Below, in pieces: positions 13,701-22,500 of a stretch of DNA of 64,000 nucleotides. The stretch lies in the NCBI GenBank assembly GCA_028583415.1, contig CM053267.1, positions 44,690,834 through 44,754,833 on the forward strand, written 5' to 3'. Under the pieces are notes generated by a model. The model had not been told where the DNA came from, searched no databases, and saw nothing but the letters and a program-made list of their open reading frames with translations. The position numbers and the translations under genes are program-made. This DNA is from Protea cynaroides (lineage: Eukaryota; Streptophyta; Magnoliopsida; Proteales; Proteaceae). Numbering within the stretch: the stretch's first letter is position 1; the number at the start of each line of letters is the position of its first letter.

Positions 13701-16700
13701 GGCAAAGAGTACATTGATGGGTCCTTTCAGTTGTATTTGTCTAATCATGGGATCATTCATCAGACTAGCTACATCGATATTCCTGCTCAAAATGGTGTCG
13801 TTGAACGAAAGAATCATCACATCTTGGAAGTGGCACGGTCTCTCTTGTTCAGCATGATCGTCCCTCCTCAATATTGGAGAGATACAGTTCTTATAGCGGT
13901 TTACCTTATCAATTGGCTTTCTTCTCGTGTCTTGGCCTCTCACTGCCTTCTTGATGTGCTCATGGGCTCCTCTTCTTTTGTGGTTCCGAATCAGGTTTTT
14001 GGTTGTGTGGTGTTTGCTCGCAACCATCATGTTCGTGGCAAGCTTGATCCCCAGGGGCTTCATTGTATCTTATTTGGTTACTCTGCACCTCAGAAGGGTT
14101 ACAAGTGCTATCATCCTTTGACTCGGCGACTGCTGGTCACCATAGATGTTGTTTTTCATGAGTCTGAAGCTTATTGTCCGGCCCCTCTTCAGGGGGAGTC
14201 TTTTACTCGGGATGTTCTGGAAGATGTTTTTCATTGTTCCACTTGAGTCTCCTATAGTGGCTGAAATTGAGGTGCGACAAGTTAGGAACAAGTTTCAGCT
14301 CCGTCCCAACCTCAGGGGCGCCTTCTCAACCAATTCAACTGCCTCTCAAAGTATTTGTTTGACGTAAGCAGATGCCACTGTGCCAGAGACCACCACCATT
14401 GCACTTAACCAGTCGTCCTCCGTTCTGAATTCAAGTCTTCCAAATCCTTCCGCTGGTAAGTCTCTTCCTCGTAGTGATTCTCCTAGTGATCTTAGTCTTG
14501 ACTTACCTATTGTTATTCGTAAGAGCATCAGAACATCTACTCAACATCCCATCTCTAATGTTGTATATGATTCTCTGTCTCCCTCCTTCCGTGCTTTTGT
14601 TTCTTCGTTATCATCTGTTTCCACTCTTAACTCCTAGCAGGATGCACTGACAAGTCCAAGGTGGAAAGAGGCAATGAATGAAGAGATGAGTGCACTTGGA
14701 AAGACTGACACGTGGGATTTGGTGTCCTCCCTGTAGGATGAAAATGGTAATTTGTTGTTGAACAAAAGACTGATAAAACTGTGGACAGATATAAAGCAAG
14801 ACTAGTTGCGAGAGGATTCACTCAGACATATGGGGTCGACTATCAGGAAACTTTTGCTCCAATAACAAAATGAAGGCTGTCAGAGTAATCATCTCATGTG
14901 CCGTTAGCCTAGGATGGGATCTTCAACAACTTGATGTAAAAAATAATTTCCTCCATGGGGAACTTGAAGAGGAGACTTATATGGACATCCCTCCTGGATT
15001 TGCTTCTCAAAAAACTCATGTCAAAGTTTGCTAGTTGAAGCGAGCTTTGAATGGCTTGAAATAGTCTTTAAGAGCGTGGTTTGGTCGTTTCCATGGAGTT
15101 ATGATATTGATTGATTATAAACAAAGTAATGTTGATCATACTTTATTTATCAAGAAAACCAGTGAAAACATTGCAGTTTTGATCACCTATGTAGATGATA
15201 TTGTTATCATTAGCTGTAATGCTAACGAAATATCAAATCTTAAAGACTTACTTGGGGATAGAATTTGAAATCAAAGGTTTTTGTAAACTGAGATATTTTC
15301 TTGGGGTTGAGGTTGCTCATTCAACTCAAGGTCTCTTCTTCTCACAATGGAAATACACTCTAGATCTCTTAGCAGAGACAAGAATGCTAGGTTGTAAACC
15401 AACAGATATTTCTCTAGAGCCTCACTCTCATCTCAAGCATAAGGTTGGGGACTCAGTTGATAAAGGTAGCTATCAGTGGTTAGTTGGACGACTGATATAC
15501 TTGTCACACACTCGACCTGACATCGTTTTTGCTGTAAGTGTAATCAGTTAATATATGCATGATCCCTATTCTTCTTACCTAGAGGCCGCATATAGGATTT
15601 TACGATATTTGAAATCTGCTCCTAGAAAATGTGTTCTTTTCTCTCCTCATAGCCACTTTCGTATTGTGGCCTTTACTGATGCTGATTGGGGCAAGTGTCA
15701 CAATGGCAGGAGATCTACCTTAAGCTATTGCACGTTTGTTGGAGGCAACCTTGTTACTTGAAGGAGCAAGAGACAAGTTGTTGTTGCTTGATCCAGTGTT
15801 GAAGTTGAGTTTCGAGCCATGACCCATGGCATTTGCGAACTCCTTTGGTTTCGTGGTCTTCTTCAAGATTTGTGTATTTCAGTTGAATCGCCTGTGTGCT
15901 TGTACTATGACAATAAATCAGCAATCAACATTGCATATAATCCTGTTCAACATGATCGCACTAAGCATCTAGAGATCAATCATTAGTTCATCAAGGAAAT
16001 TCTAGAACAAGGAGTTGTATGTATTCCTTTTGTTCCGTTTGATGCTCAGTTAGCAGATGTTTTTACTAAAGGGCTTAGTGTAAGAGTTTTGTTCGTATTA
16101 TTAACAAGTTGGGCATGTTTGATATTTATGCGCCGACTTGAGGGGCAGTGCTGTAATTGTAAGTTTATGACTAGGTTCATTGTATCTTGGTAGGTTACCA
16201 TAGTCTTTGGTAGGTGGTATAAGTCAATCTTGGTAAGCTATATCACCATCATTGTATCATATTTATGATGAATGATTAGTCATCATACCATATTTATGAT
16301 GAGTGGTTAATATGTATTCCAATATTTATGTAAAAATAAATCTCTTTGTCTATAAATAGAGAAAACCTCTGTCATATTTGACAAGCCAAGTATTCCCTCA
16401 TTGTTTCAACACTGATATATGTGCGGAACAATAATTGTTTGTTTGGTGACAGTGAAACTCCATCCATTATTTTTTCCTTTTAAGTTTGTGAAATTTTCTT
16501 TTTTTTAGTATTGGAAGATGTGTTGTTTCAGATCAAATAGTTAAATAATGTCCTGGGATTTGAAATTTGGGGAATTGATCTTTTGCATCATATTCAATTA
16601 GGCCAAAGTTGATAGAGTTGCCTTAAATTGGTACTCACCAAGTTCTTGTTAAACGCCAGTCTGGAAATTCCACTGAGTTGACAATCAATATGTGTGACCT

Positions 16701-16858
16701 ACATATTTGGAAACATTGCTGTGCTGCATCAAGTTGTTATGATGTGAACATCATAATTCATATCTTACATTTACTGTTTAATGTTGTTAAGAATGGAATT
16801 TTAAGATCTGTCCAGTAGATATTTACATAGTTGTCACTGAAGAAGCTGAAAATAAGAT

Positions 16859-16943
<85 letters not shown>

Positions 16944-17088
16944 TTGGTTTGTAAATATGATGTTAATTTATTCAAGGTTATTATTCTTATCACTTTCCGT
17001 TGTTGTTCTGCAGGTTTATCAGGAGAAAGGACTGAAGGACAAGGAGAGATACCAGACTGAGAAGTTGGAGGCTTCAACCCTTTTATAG
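62..17088 (+). CDS. ARID-HMG (HMGB9/10/11/15-like) DNA-binding protein, 3' part
   Basis: Three coding exons are visible: 62-163, 1232-1593 and 17014-17088. The first two join in phase (split codon g|ga, Gly); the third follows a complete Gln codon. The product contains the linker typical of plant ARID-HMG proteins (GIIDGKFDNGYFVTV, then LRGVLYHVP) and one HMG box, beginning KDPSRPKPNRSGYNFFFAEH and ending VYQEKGLKDKERY. The ARID domain, which precedes this linker in the family, must lie left of the window, so the gene is cut here. Family members are nuclear proteins that bind AT-rich DNA and bend it. The protein stops 8 residues after ERYQTE, a shorter tail than I expect for the family. The last intron is 15,420 bp and splits the HMG box. 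Retaining it would end the protein at once (Val then TGA at 1597-1599). The family call is firm; the exact paralog is not known. Confidence 0.88.
164..1231 (+). other. Intron of the ARID-HMG gene
   Basis: GT at 164 and AG ending at 1231 flank this intron, and the exons on either side join in phase. It is T-rich and holds one recognisable insertion, an Au-like SINE at 826-1008. Nothing else in it looks coding. Confidence 0.8.
826..1008 (+). mobile_element. Au-like SINE with 12-bp target-site duplication
   Basis: The unit starts AGAGGGCGAGCCTTGGTG and carries a tRNA-like B box (GGTTTGAATCC near 885). It continues with the Au-family hallmarks (GTAAGGCTGCATACAT, CAGACCCTACAGT, GTGCACTGGGATGCCC) and ends in a T-run. 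It is flanked by the same 12 bases, gctatactcatt, at 814-825 and 1009-1020, which marks a retroposition event. Au SINEs are widespread in angiosperms and depend on LINE machinery. The insertion lies in the sense direction within an intron. Confidence 0.88.
3290..6520 (-). pseudogene. hAT transposase pseudogene (BED finger, DUF659, hAT dimerisation)
   Basis: Read on the minus strand. A BED zinc finger lies near 6350-6500: QCKFCRKK, then RLK, a stop in place of Gln, HLSG and a later Cys. An Asp/Ser-rich linker follows at 5994-6254. A DUF659 block at 5432-5776 shows MRDGWTGPTRKSIINFMVYS. The catalytic-core continuation at 5106-5435 shows MTDNGSNYKKAGEMM and TPCVVHCIDLMLKD. Later pieces run through 4997-4600 and 4481-4269. 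The hAT C-terminal segment SKRRNKLGSQPLNDLVYAHY lies near 4180-4260. A Gly- and acid-rich tail extends to about 3290. In-frame stops and frame changes interrupt it; at least one stop is TAA where CAA is expected. Transposase of this type cuts and rejoins its own element ends; this copy cannot be active. Confidence 0.85.
6830..7330. repeat. Four diverged tandem copies of a ~150-bp unit
   Basis: A core resembling 'accgtagat(c)ggccaa(t/c)ggtgttcaacatatatta' recurs near 6840, 6995, 7130 and (more diverged) 7300. Each is followed by AT-rich sequence with ATTAATATT. The spacing is roughly 140-165 bp. The copies lie inside the hAT element, upstream of its transposase. An (AT)n run at 7088-7118 sits between copies two and three. 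Confidence 0.65.
7088..7118. repeat. (AT)n microsatellite
   Basis: Uninterrupted alternating A/T, about 15 units, within the tandem array of the hAT element. Confidence 0.95.
7570..7800. repeat. Subterminal GTCGAGAC repeats of the hAT element
   Basis: At least ten copies of gtcgaga(c)/(g)tctcgac, mixed with actagt(c) spacers, cluster within 230 bp of the right end. hAT transposases bind clustered subterminal motifs of this kind. The left end (2745-2830) has related words (gatctcgg, ctcggcgaga). Confidence 0.75.
7904..8489. mobile_element. Non-autonomous hAT element, 586 bp
   Basis: It begins CAAGGTTCAAAATCTTGAG and ends CTCACTGAGATTTTAAACCTTG, an inverted pair matching the ends of the 5.1-kb element next to it. 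Flanking 8-mers gttcgaga (7896-7903) and gtttgagg (8490-8497) agree at 6 of 8 positions, as expected for an old hAT target duplication. The interior shares 'acatatataaacacat(c/t)t(a/g)aatcataaa' with the left arm of the larger element (2940-2970). It therefore looks like a deletion derivative. It has no coding capacity. Confidence 0.8.
9040..9250 (+). pseudogene. Relic of an LTR-retroelement or pararetrovirus reverse transcriptase
   Basis: One frame reads ...SGQIMMEK...AFSDPQGPYEWQVMSFGLCNA, which matches the reverse-transcriptase stretch with the consensus 'TAFxxPQGxYEWxVMPFGLxNAP' of Ty3/gypsy elements and plant caulimovirids. The similarity stops after about 60 residues, and no other pol domain is recognisable beside it. 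I cannot tell the two groups apart from so little. It is a dead fragment. Confidence 0.55.
9494..9526. repeat. (ACT)n microsatellite
   Basis: Eleven uninterrupted ACT units in the giant intron. Confidence 0.95.
10740..10775. repeat. (TG)n microsatellite
   Basis: About 17 TG units followed by a short T-run, in the giant intron. A shorter TG and GGTG-rich stretch lies at about 9944-9990. Confidence 0.95.
11219..11486 (+). repeat. 5' LTR of the copia element
   Basis: Starts TGTTGTAATTATAAG and ends ...ATTTCAATA just before the primer-binding site. It contains two internal copies of 'accatatttatgatgagtggtt'-like sequence near 11320-11380. Confidence 0.9.
11487..11498 (+). other. Primer-binding site (initiator Met-tRNA type)
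   Basis: TGGTATCAGAGC, complementary to the 3' end of plant initiator Met-tRNA, lies immediately after the 5' LTR. It primes minus-strand synthesis in copia elements. Confidence 0.9.
11855..16080 (+). pseudogene. Copia gag-pol, heavily broken
   Basis: Gag opens at 11855 with a typical start (FIKLDGSNYLMWS, CYITGDI). A damaged zinc knuckle lies near 12640-12690 (HTQDRCWKLHGRP). The protease SGATDHL motif lies near 12960. Integrase spans 13420-13920 (DVWGPVRY, TDNGKEY, PAQNGVVERKNH). The reverse-transcriptase YVDDIVI motif is near 15190. RNase H lies at 15670-16070 (FTDADWG, YDNKSAIN, then DVFTKGL). Many frame changes and in-frame stops separate these blocks (for example at 13608, 13690 and 15760), so no functional polyprotein remains. 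Confidence 0.92.
16149..16411 (+). repeat. 3' LTR of the copia element
   Basis: Starts TGCTGTAATTG after the purine tract aggggcag and ends ...GTTTCAACA. It aligns end to end with the 5' LTR. Confidence 0.9.
16861..16938. repeat. (AT)39 microsatellite
   Basis: 78 bp of perfect AT repeat, 75 bp before the last-exon acceptor of the HMG gene. Length variation here could influence splicing, though that is inference. Confidence 0.97.
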
Positions 17089-19581
17089 GCCATGGAAATT
17101 GATTGTCCCGGTTTTTTTTTTTTTTTTTTTTTTTTGGGGGGGGGTGGGTTGGGTTGTCCGTCCCCAATTCCTATGTGTGGTTCCTTTTTGGGGGGGGGGT
17201 TTAATTTTCTTTTTCCCTTTGGTTTATAATGTACAGGAAAATGAGATTAATTTTATTGGATCTGCTTGTACTTAACGGTGATTCAGCCTTAATGATTTAA
17301 TATATATACTCGTCCCTTTGGTCTTCAATGTTGGAAACCGAAACTGCAAGTGCAATGCAGATGAGTGGGGCTGTTTGTTTTTGGTGATTCCACAGAAGGG
17401 GCTGTCCTTTGCAATTTATGTTTTGAAGAATGATAGTTTCTGTTTTCAATTTGTGCGGGTTCATGGATTTGTTTTTTCTTTGGAGAGAGAGAGAAGAAGG
17501 GGGGGGAGGATAGATAGGCTCTAAGGAGAGTTGAACATCTTTTTCTCCGATCTCAGGTCCTTCTTATCCATCCTTGCAATCCTTTCATTCCTTGGTTAGA
17601 TGGAAGTCCCTTGGCAGGTAGAAGGGAAGAGCTGGGGCAATGGGAGTGTGTGGGTTTTGTTTAGCTAGTGAACGCGAGACTCGTTCAACTGTGGAAATGA
17701 GAAGAGAATGAAAAGGTGGCTGCTGGGAGGGCGCTGATTGCTTGCATGAGGTTGGTTTGACCTGTTTCAGCCAATTATCCGCCCAACTCTCCTGAGTTTT
17801 CATCCTCTTCGTGTTACACTGGCAATCTCAGACCCCGTTTCCTTCTTATTTGTTTTCTTATTGAAGAAGCTTTAGCCATCCGATCCTGCACCCTCATAGT
17901 ACCATGATCATATTATGCTGGAATGTGTGCTAGTCAATTAGTCATTCTCTCTACCTTTCCAAACAGATTGCCTGCGATCATTGAAGATATTTTGCACTTT
18001 AGCTTCCTATTTTGCAGAATGCTCATTCATCTACTTTTCAAGGAGATAAAAAACATAGCTGACTCCTTGATTATGAAGATCCTGTCAAGAATCTGTAAGA
18101 CATTTTGGCTTCAATACACTCCCTGGATTCATTAGCAGCTATGTGAATTGGAAGCTTTGGTTCATTCACATTTCCGTTTGATACAAGAAAAGACATGCTA
18201 ATTAATATCCAAGGCCTTCTTGGAAGATACTAGCTCCAAAATCTTATCTCGCCAAGGTAAGATATGTGTTTCAGAATATTAACGTATCTAAAGCTTATGA
18301 TGATAAAGTCGAATGGGGTTTCTTCCTTGGGCTTTTAGAGGCTTTGTATTGTAGGATTGTTTTAACATTGGTGTGATTTGGTCGCAGTTTGTCTTTTCTC
18401 CTGTCAATTACCTTATTAAGTTTACGCAATGGGGAAGCCTTAAGCACTGTGATAGATTGACAAATGACGAATTTTGCCTTTTGGAAGGCCTGAGAAGGAC
18501 TTGAAATAAATCTTCTCTCCTCCCTTGGGAACTGGATCCTTCGCAGGCTTGCCTTTGTTTGTTTGCTGGGTTTTGGATCGTCTTCTGTCTCTGTTCTCTT
18601 CTCTGACCCTCCGACGACTCTCCAATTCCTCCATTCCATCGTATTAGATCTGACATTAGACCGCAGGCTAGCAGAGGGAGAGGGGAAGTGTTCGTCCACA
18701 CTCCTGACAAGCACACACATCCGCATATACTTTACCCAAGTGAAATCCCAGAACCTTACTGTGTTACTTTTCCTACTGTTCATCATATTACTTACCATGC
18801 AATTGCAGACCTGATTGGAGTAATTAATTATATGGATATAGGGATAGGGATAACTACGACATTTTTTTTTCTCATAAGTTCCTTGTCGCTTTCGCCTTTT
18901 TTTTTTAGGTTGCGTAGATTTTCTGCGCTTTGAAAAGGAGAAAGAGGAAAAAAAAAAGGCACTTTCCATTCTGATATTCTCTCCTTTTTCTTCCCCTGCT
19001 CCCTTTCCTTTGGATAAGATTACGACTCCGTCCTCTTTGTATTCATTCTACTGTTTGTGGCCACTGATTTTTTTTTCTTGAAGGTATTTTTTCTCGGGAT
19101 TTTACGTTGTTCTTGTTTGCGGCTTTTTGTGCTGGCGTTTGATCTGCGGGTGGAACTCAAGGTTCTACTTTTTTTTTTTTTTTTTTTTTTTTTTGGTTCT
19201 TCGACACCATCTCTTATTTACACCTTGTCTATTATTACGGTTTCCATTTTGTCCTTCTAAAGATATGTACTTATCTTCTTGTCGTTGAAGATCATCTCTT
19301 TTAGCTTACACTGTTCTTCCGTAATCTTACATGATTTCTCGATTCACGTGATGGAGCACATACAGCACAGATCTAGACTTATGCGTCTTTGGCATGGTGC
19401 ACTTTCGGTTAAATTTTACATCTTGTCCAGATCCATTTATACCTTTTCTGTTTCTAATAAATTTTCTGATGGATCTTTCTTTTCTCTCTCAAGATCATGA
19501 TAGGTTGTTTGGATCCATAATCTTGCCCGTTCTATTTCTTTTGTTTGACATCTACGTTTCTATTTTGAGTTTAGGGAGTTC
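17089..19581. other. Intergenic: HMG 3' UTR and E2 5' leader
   Basis: The first part is presumably the HMG 3' UTR, with a 24-base T-run and G-runs at 17111-17205. The last part is T-rich, and the sequence just before the E2 start (TTTTGAGTTTAG then GGAGTTCATGG) looks like a leader-intron acceptor; such leader introns are common in UBC8-class genes. The 600-plus-base open frame on the minus strand at 18295-18969 has low-complexity composition and no recognisable domain. I see no other gene. Confidence 0.6.
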
Positions 19582-22500
19582 ATGGCTAGCAAAAGGATCC
19601 AGAAGGAGCTTCAGGATTTACAGAGAGATCCCCCGACATCCTGCAGCGCTGGGCCTGTGGGGGAGGACCTCTTCCACTGGCAGGCTACGATCATGGGACC
19701 CGCAGATAGCCCTTATGCTGGTGGCGTGTTCTTTGTCATGATTCATTTCCCACCTGACTATCCCTTCAAGCCTCCCAAAGTCAACTTCCAGACTAAGGTA
19801 ATCTGGACCTTTTTCCTTGCACGGATAATTGGTTTTTACTCCAATTTTTGTTTGAACTGGTTCTCTGCTATTGTTGGCTTTAAGAAAGATACCTCGACCT
19901 TGGTCTTTGTTCTGTAGGGTCCTTTCTACTGATGTATCTGCTGAACAAATAAGTGCAAACCATCCTAATCTATAAATTTTAACTATTTTGAAATAATTGA
20001 ATGTGCCAGTGACCATGTGTTCGTTGATTTATATAGTTAATGGCTCAATATGGCAAGGGAAACGTGGTGTTCAGTTTGGGTTCTGCTAGGTCAGGGCATA
20101 AAGGGTGCCATTCCATTGCATGCAATTTTTTTTTTTTTTTTTTTTTTAATTTTTGGGATAATTTCTTGTACCTTCTCTGGACTATGCCCTAATTCCAACT
20201 CTCTTTCCATTAGTTTCTGACAATTACAGTTGCTCCCCACTAGCTGATGGTGTCAACTATAAAAATAAAAAGGCAGCTTCACCCTTGATGGGTTTAGGGT
20301 CAATATTCATTAAGGGTTGAAATAACAAGTTTAACCTCCTTTTGTTTAAGCTTCCATTCTCCATGTAATCATAGATTAGGGTTAAGCTGGAGTTGTCTCT
20401 CTTGCACCATCCTCGCAATGCAACCGTGTTCCTGTGTTTCAATCGACCTAGATTGGATACTTCGGCCAAGAACTCTTTCGTTCCACAATCGGTTTCGTGG
20501 GAAATACACTTCACAGAGGGGTGGGGGGGTCAAGATTATAGCTTTTGGGAGGAAGAGCAACCCTCTATCATATACAGATTTTCAAGAAATTAAAGGAAAA
20601 AAAAAAGAGAGGAGAAATTTCTCACAGAACATCTCCTTGATTTAGTATGTACAAAGTTTGGAACATTAGCTGTTATATTTAGCTGTTACATTTTCTTAAG
20701 TGTGGATATGCATCTGCAATTAAGAGTTTATAAGTTGCTGCTATTGGAATCTTTTAATTTTCATCTCAGTTTCCACAAATTTGCTGATGGTTCATTACTT
20801 GGATAACTGACTTATTTCAGGTGAGTTCAATTATTTGATTCTGGTTTTTTCACCTGATATTTTAGATCCAGTCAGCAATTATTGGATTGTTCGAGGAAAT
20901 CTTTAGGTGAAAATGTGGGTTTGCATCAAATGCAAGGATATTGGATTTTGCCTGTCCTAGGAGGGGTGTTATACTTTTTCTTTGATCTACTTATTTACCG
21001 AGACTGTCTGCTGTACAATTGTAGTGTAATAAAATGTAAATTGGGTTAGATGATATTAAAAGGCATATGTATAAGAGTTGAATTGGATAAGTGGAAATAC
21101 TTTTAGAATGTAATTGTAAATAACTAAATACTGATGCACTTGTCAAGAATTTTTTTTTTCTTTTAAGGAGAAACCTAAATAGTACACTGAAACTCAGTTT
21201 AGTGTCTGGGAAGCTTGACTGTTAGAGCCACACTAGGGTCTAGGGCTGTCAATCTTAATAGGATCCAGCTTATCAAAGTCTGGCTCCACTTAATTGCAAT
21301 AAATTTCTACTAGGAAATTTATTGGAACAGGAAAATTGTGATCTGACAAAGCTGAGTATAGATATGTAATTCAGGCCTACTCCCCCCCCCCCCCAAAAAA
21401 AAAAAAAAAAAAAAGGTTCAGGCTTAAGAGATAAATATCATTATTTCAGAAAACAGACAAATGTGCTGAAGGCACACTAAGGCAATCAGGTTCACTGGGC
21501 TCTAAGCTGTGAAAATGAAGGGAAAAGTAAGGGAAACTGGGGAGGTGTGGATAGGACAAATGTGATCTTAATTCTAATGATCAGATCTGATGAAGAGTAG
21601 ACTCACGGAAGCAATTTTGTGAAGTTTAAAATCAAGATGATTGGATAACAGAAAAGGAGAAAATCATTGAAGCAAAGGAAATTAGAAAAACAGGGTATCA
21701 TAGGGTATAGAAAGGGAGAGGAAAAAGAAGAAATTACTAACCAGAAAACAAGGATTTCAGGCGCCAATGCTACTTAGTTTCCTGACCAAGTTATGTTAAT
21801 ATTTATGCTACTTGGTAGTAAAGCAAAAAAAAATTTCTAAAGAGGACATCAAGCATTCAGCAATCAATCAATGATCATTCTGCATTCATCAAAACAAGCA
21901 ATAAACGATCCAGGAAATATTAGTTTTTCCAACAACCACAAAATTTTCCCAATTTTAACCCCCTTAAAGATATGATAAGCTGCAGTAAGGTATCAAATAA
22001 TTTGGAACCTTAACCTTTTTTTCCCCTCTCAGTCTATACATTTGTTTTTTTTTAGTGAGGATAGTTCCTGTCATTTCTCATGCTTATTGGAAAAACATAC
22101 GAGACAATGACAACTCTTGACAGTGGCAGTGGTAATCACTTTCAAAAGTTCGTGAAAAACCCTTTTTACTTTTGCTTTAAAAATCTTTTGAGAATAAGAC
22201 AAAGGGTTATTAAAAGAAGATGCCATGTTCGAATGACATGACACCTCGAAAGACACCTATCGAGGTGTCATTCAGACAGTTAAGCCCAAAATGGTGCTTG
22301 CCTTGGACAAAATATAGCCAATGCAACCAAGACAGCACCTTGGTGACCAATTAGACGCCTATGCAAAGCCTTGACGACTAAGTTGAGGGCCAAGTTGTAA
22401 AAAACTAGGTTACTGCAGGCCATGTGCATTCTGAAAGGTCTTGGGGCCTAGGCAAGCCCTATCTGGGATCTAAGGGAGACCTTGACAACTATGTTTTAGA

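Larger units (their letters stand above)
11219..16411 (+). mobile_element. Old Ty1/copia LTR retrotransposon, 5.2 kb
   Basis: LTRs at 11219-11486 (268 bp) and 16149-16411 (263 bp) both start TG(T/C)TGTAATT. A primer-binding site TGGTATCAGAGC follows the left LTR directly, and a purine tract (aggggcag) precedes the right one. The flanking 5-mers are ctaat (11214-11218) and ctgat (16412-16416). The LTRs look only about 83-85% alike by eye, so the insertion is old. Domain order is gag, protease, integrase, reverse transcriptase, RNase H, which defines copia. It sits in sense orientation within the HMG-gene intron. Confidence 0.93.
1594..17013 (+). other. Giant 15.4-kb intron of the ARID-HMG gene
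   Basis: Donor GT at 1594 follows ...GATGAAAAACAG. The acceptor TTGTTCTGCAG ends at 17013 and leads into VYQEKGLKDKERY, the known continuation of the HMG box after DEKQ. The intron contains two hAT-type elements (2745-7810, 7904-8489), a decayed reverse-transcriptase piece near 9100, a copia element (11219-16411) and four microsatellites. Short palindromic relics resembling 'AAGGT(G/A)C...TTGGTCAA' ends lie near 1770-1850. 1860-2740 and 9340-11210 are AT-rich with no gene that I can recognise. Confidence 0.85.

Noticed and set aside
16831..17088. Frame running through the AT repeat into the HMG last exon
   Set aside because: Only the part after the acceptor at 17013 matches the HMG family; the IYIY stretch is intronic microsatellite.
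18295..18969. A 224-codon open frame on the minus strand
   Set aside because: Lys/Arg/Ser-rich low-complexity sequence over pyrimidine-rich leader DNA of the E2 gene; no domain and no neighbouring splice partner.
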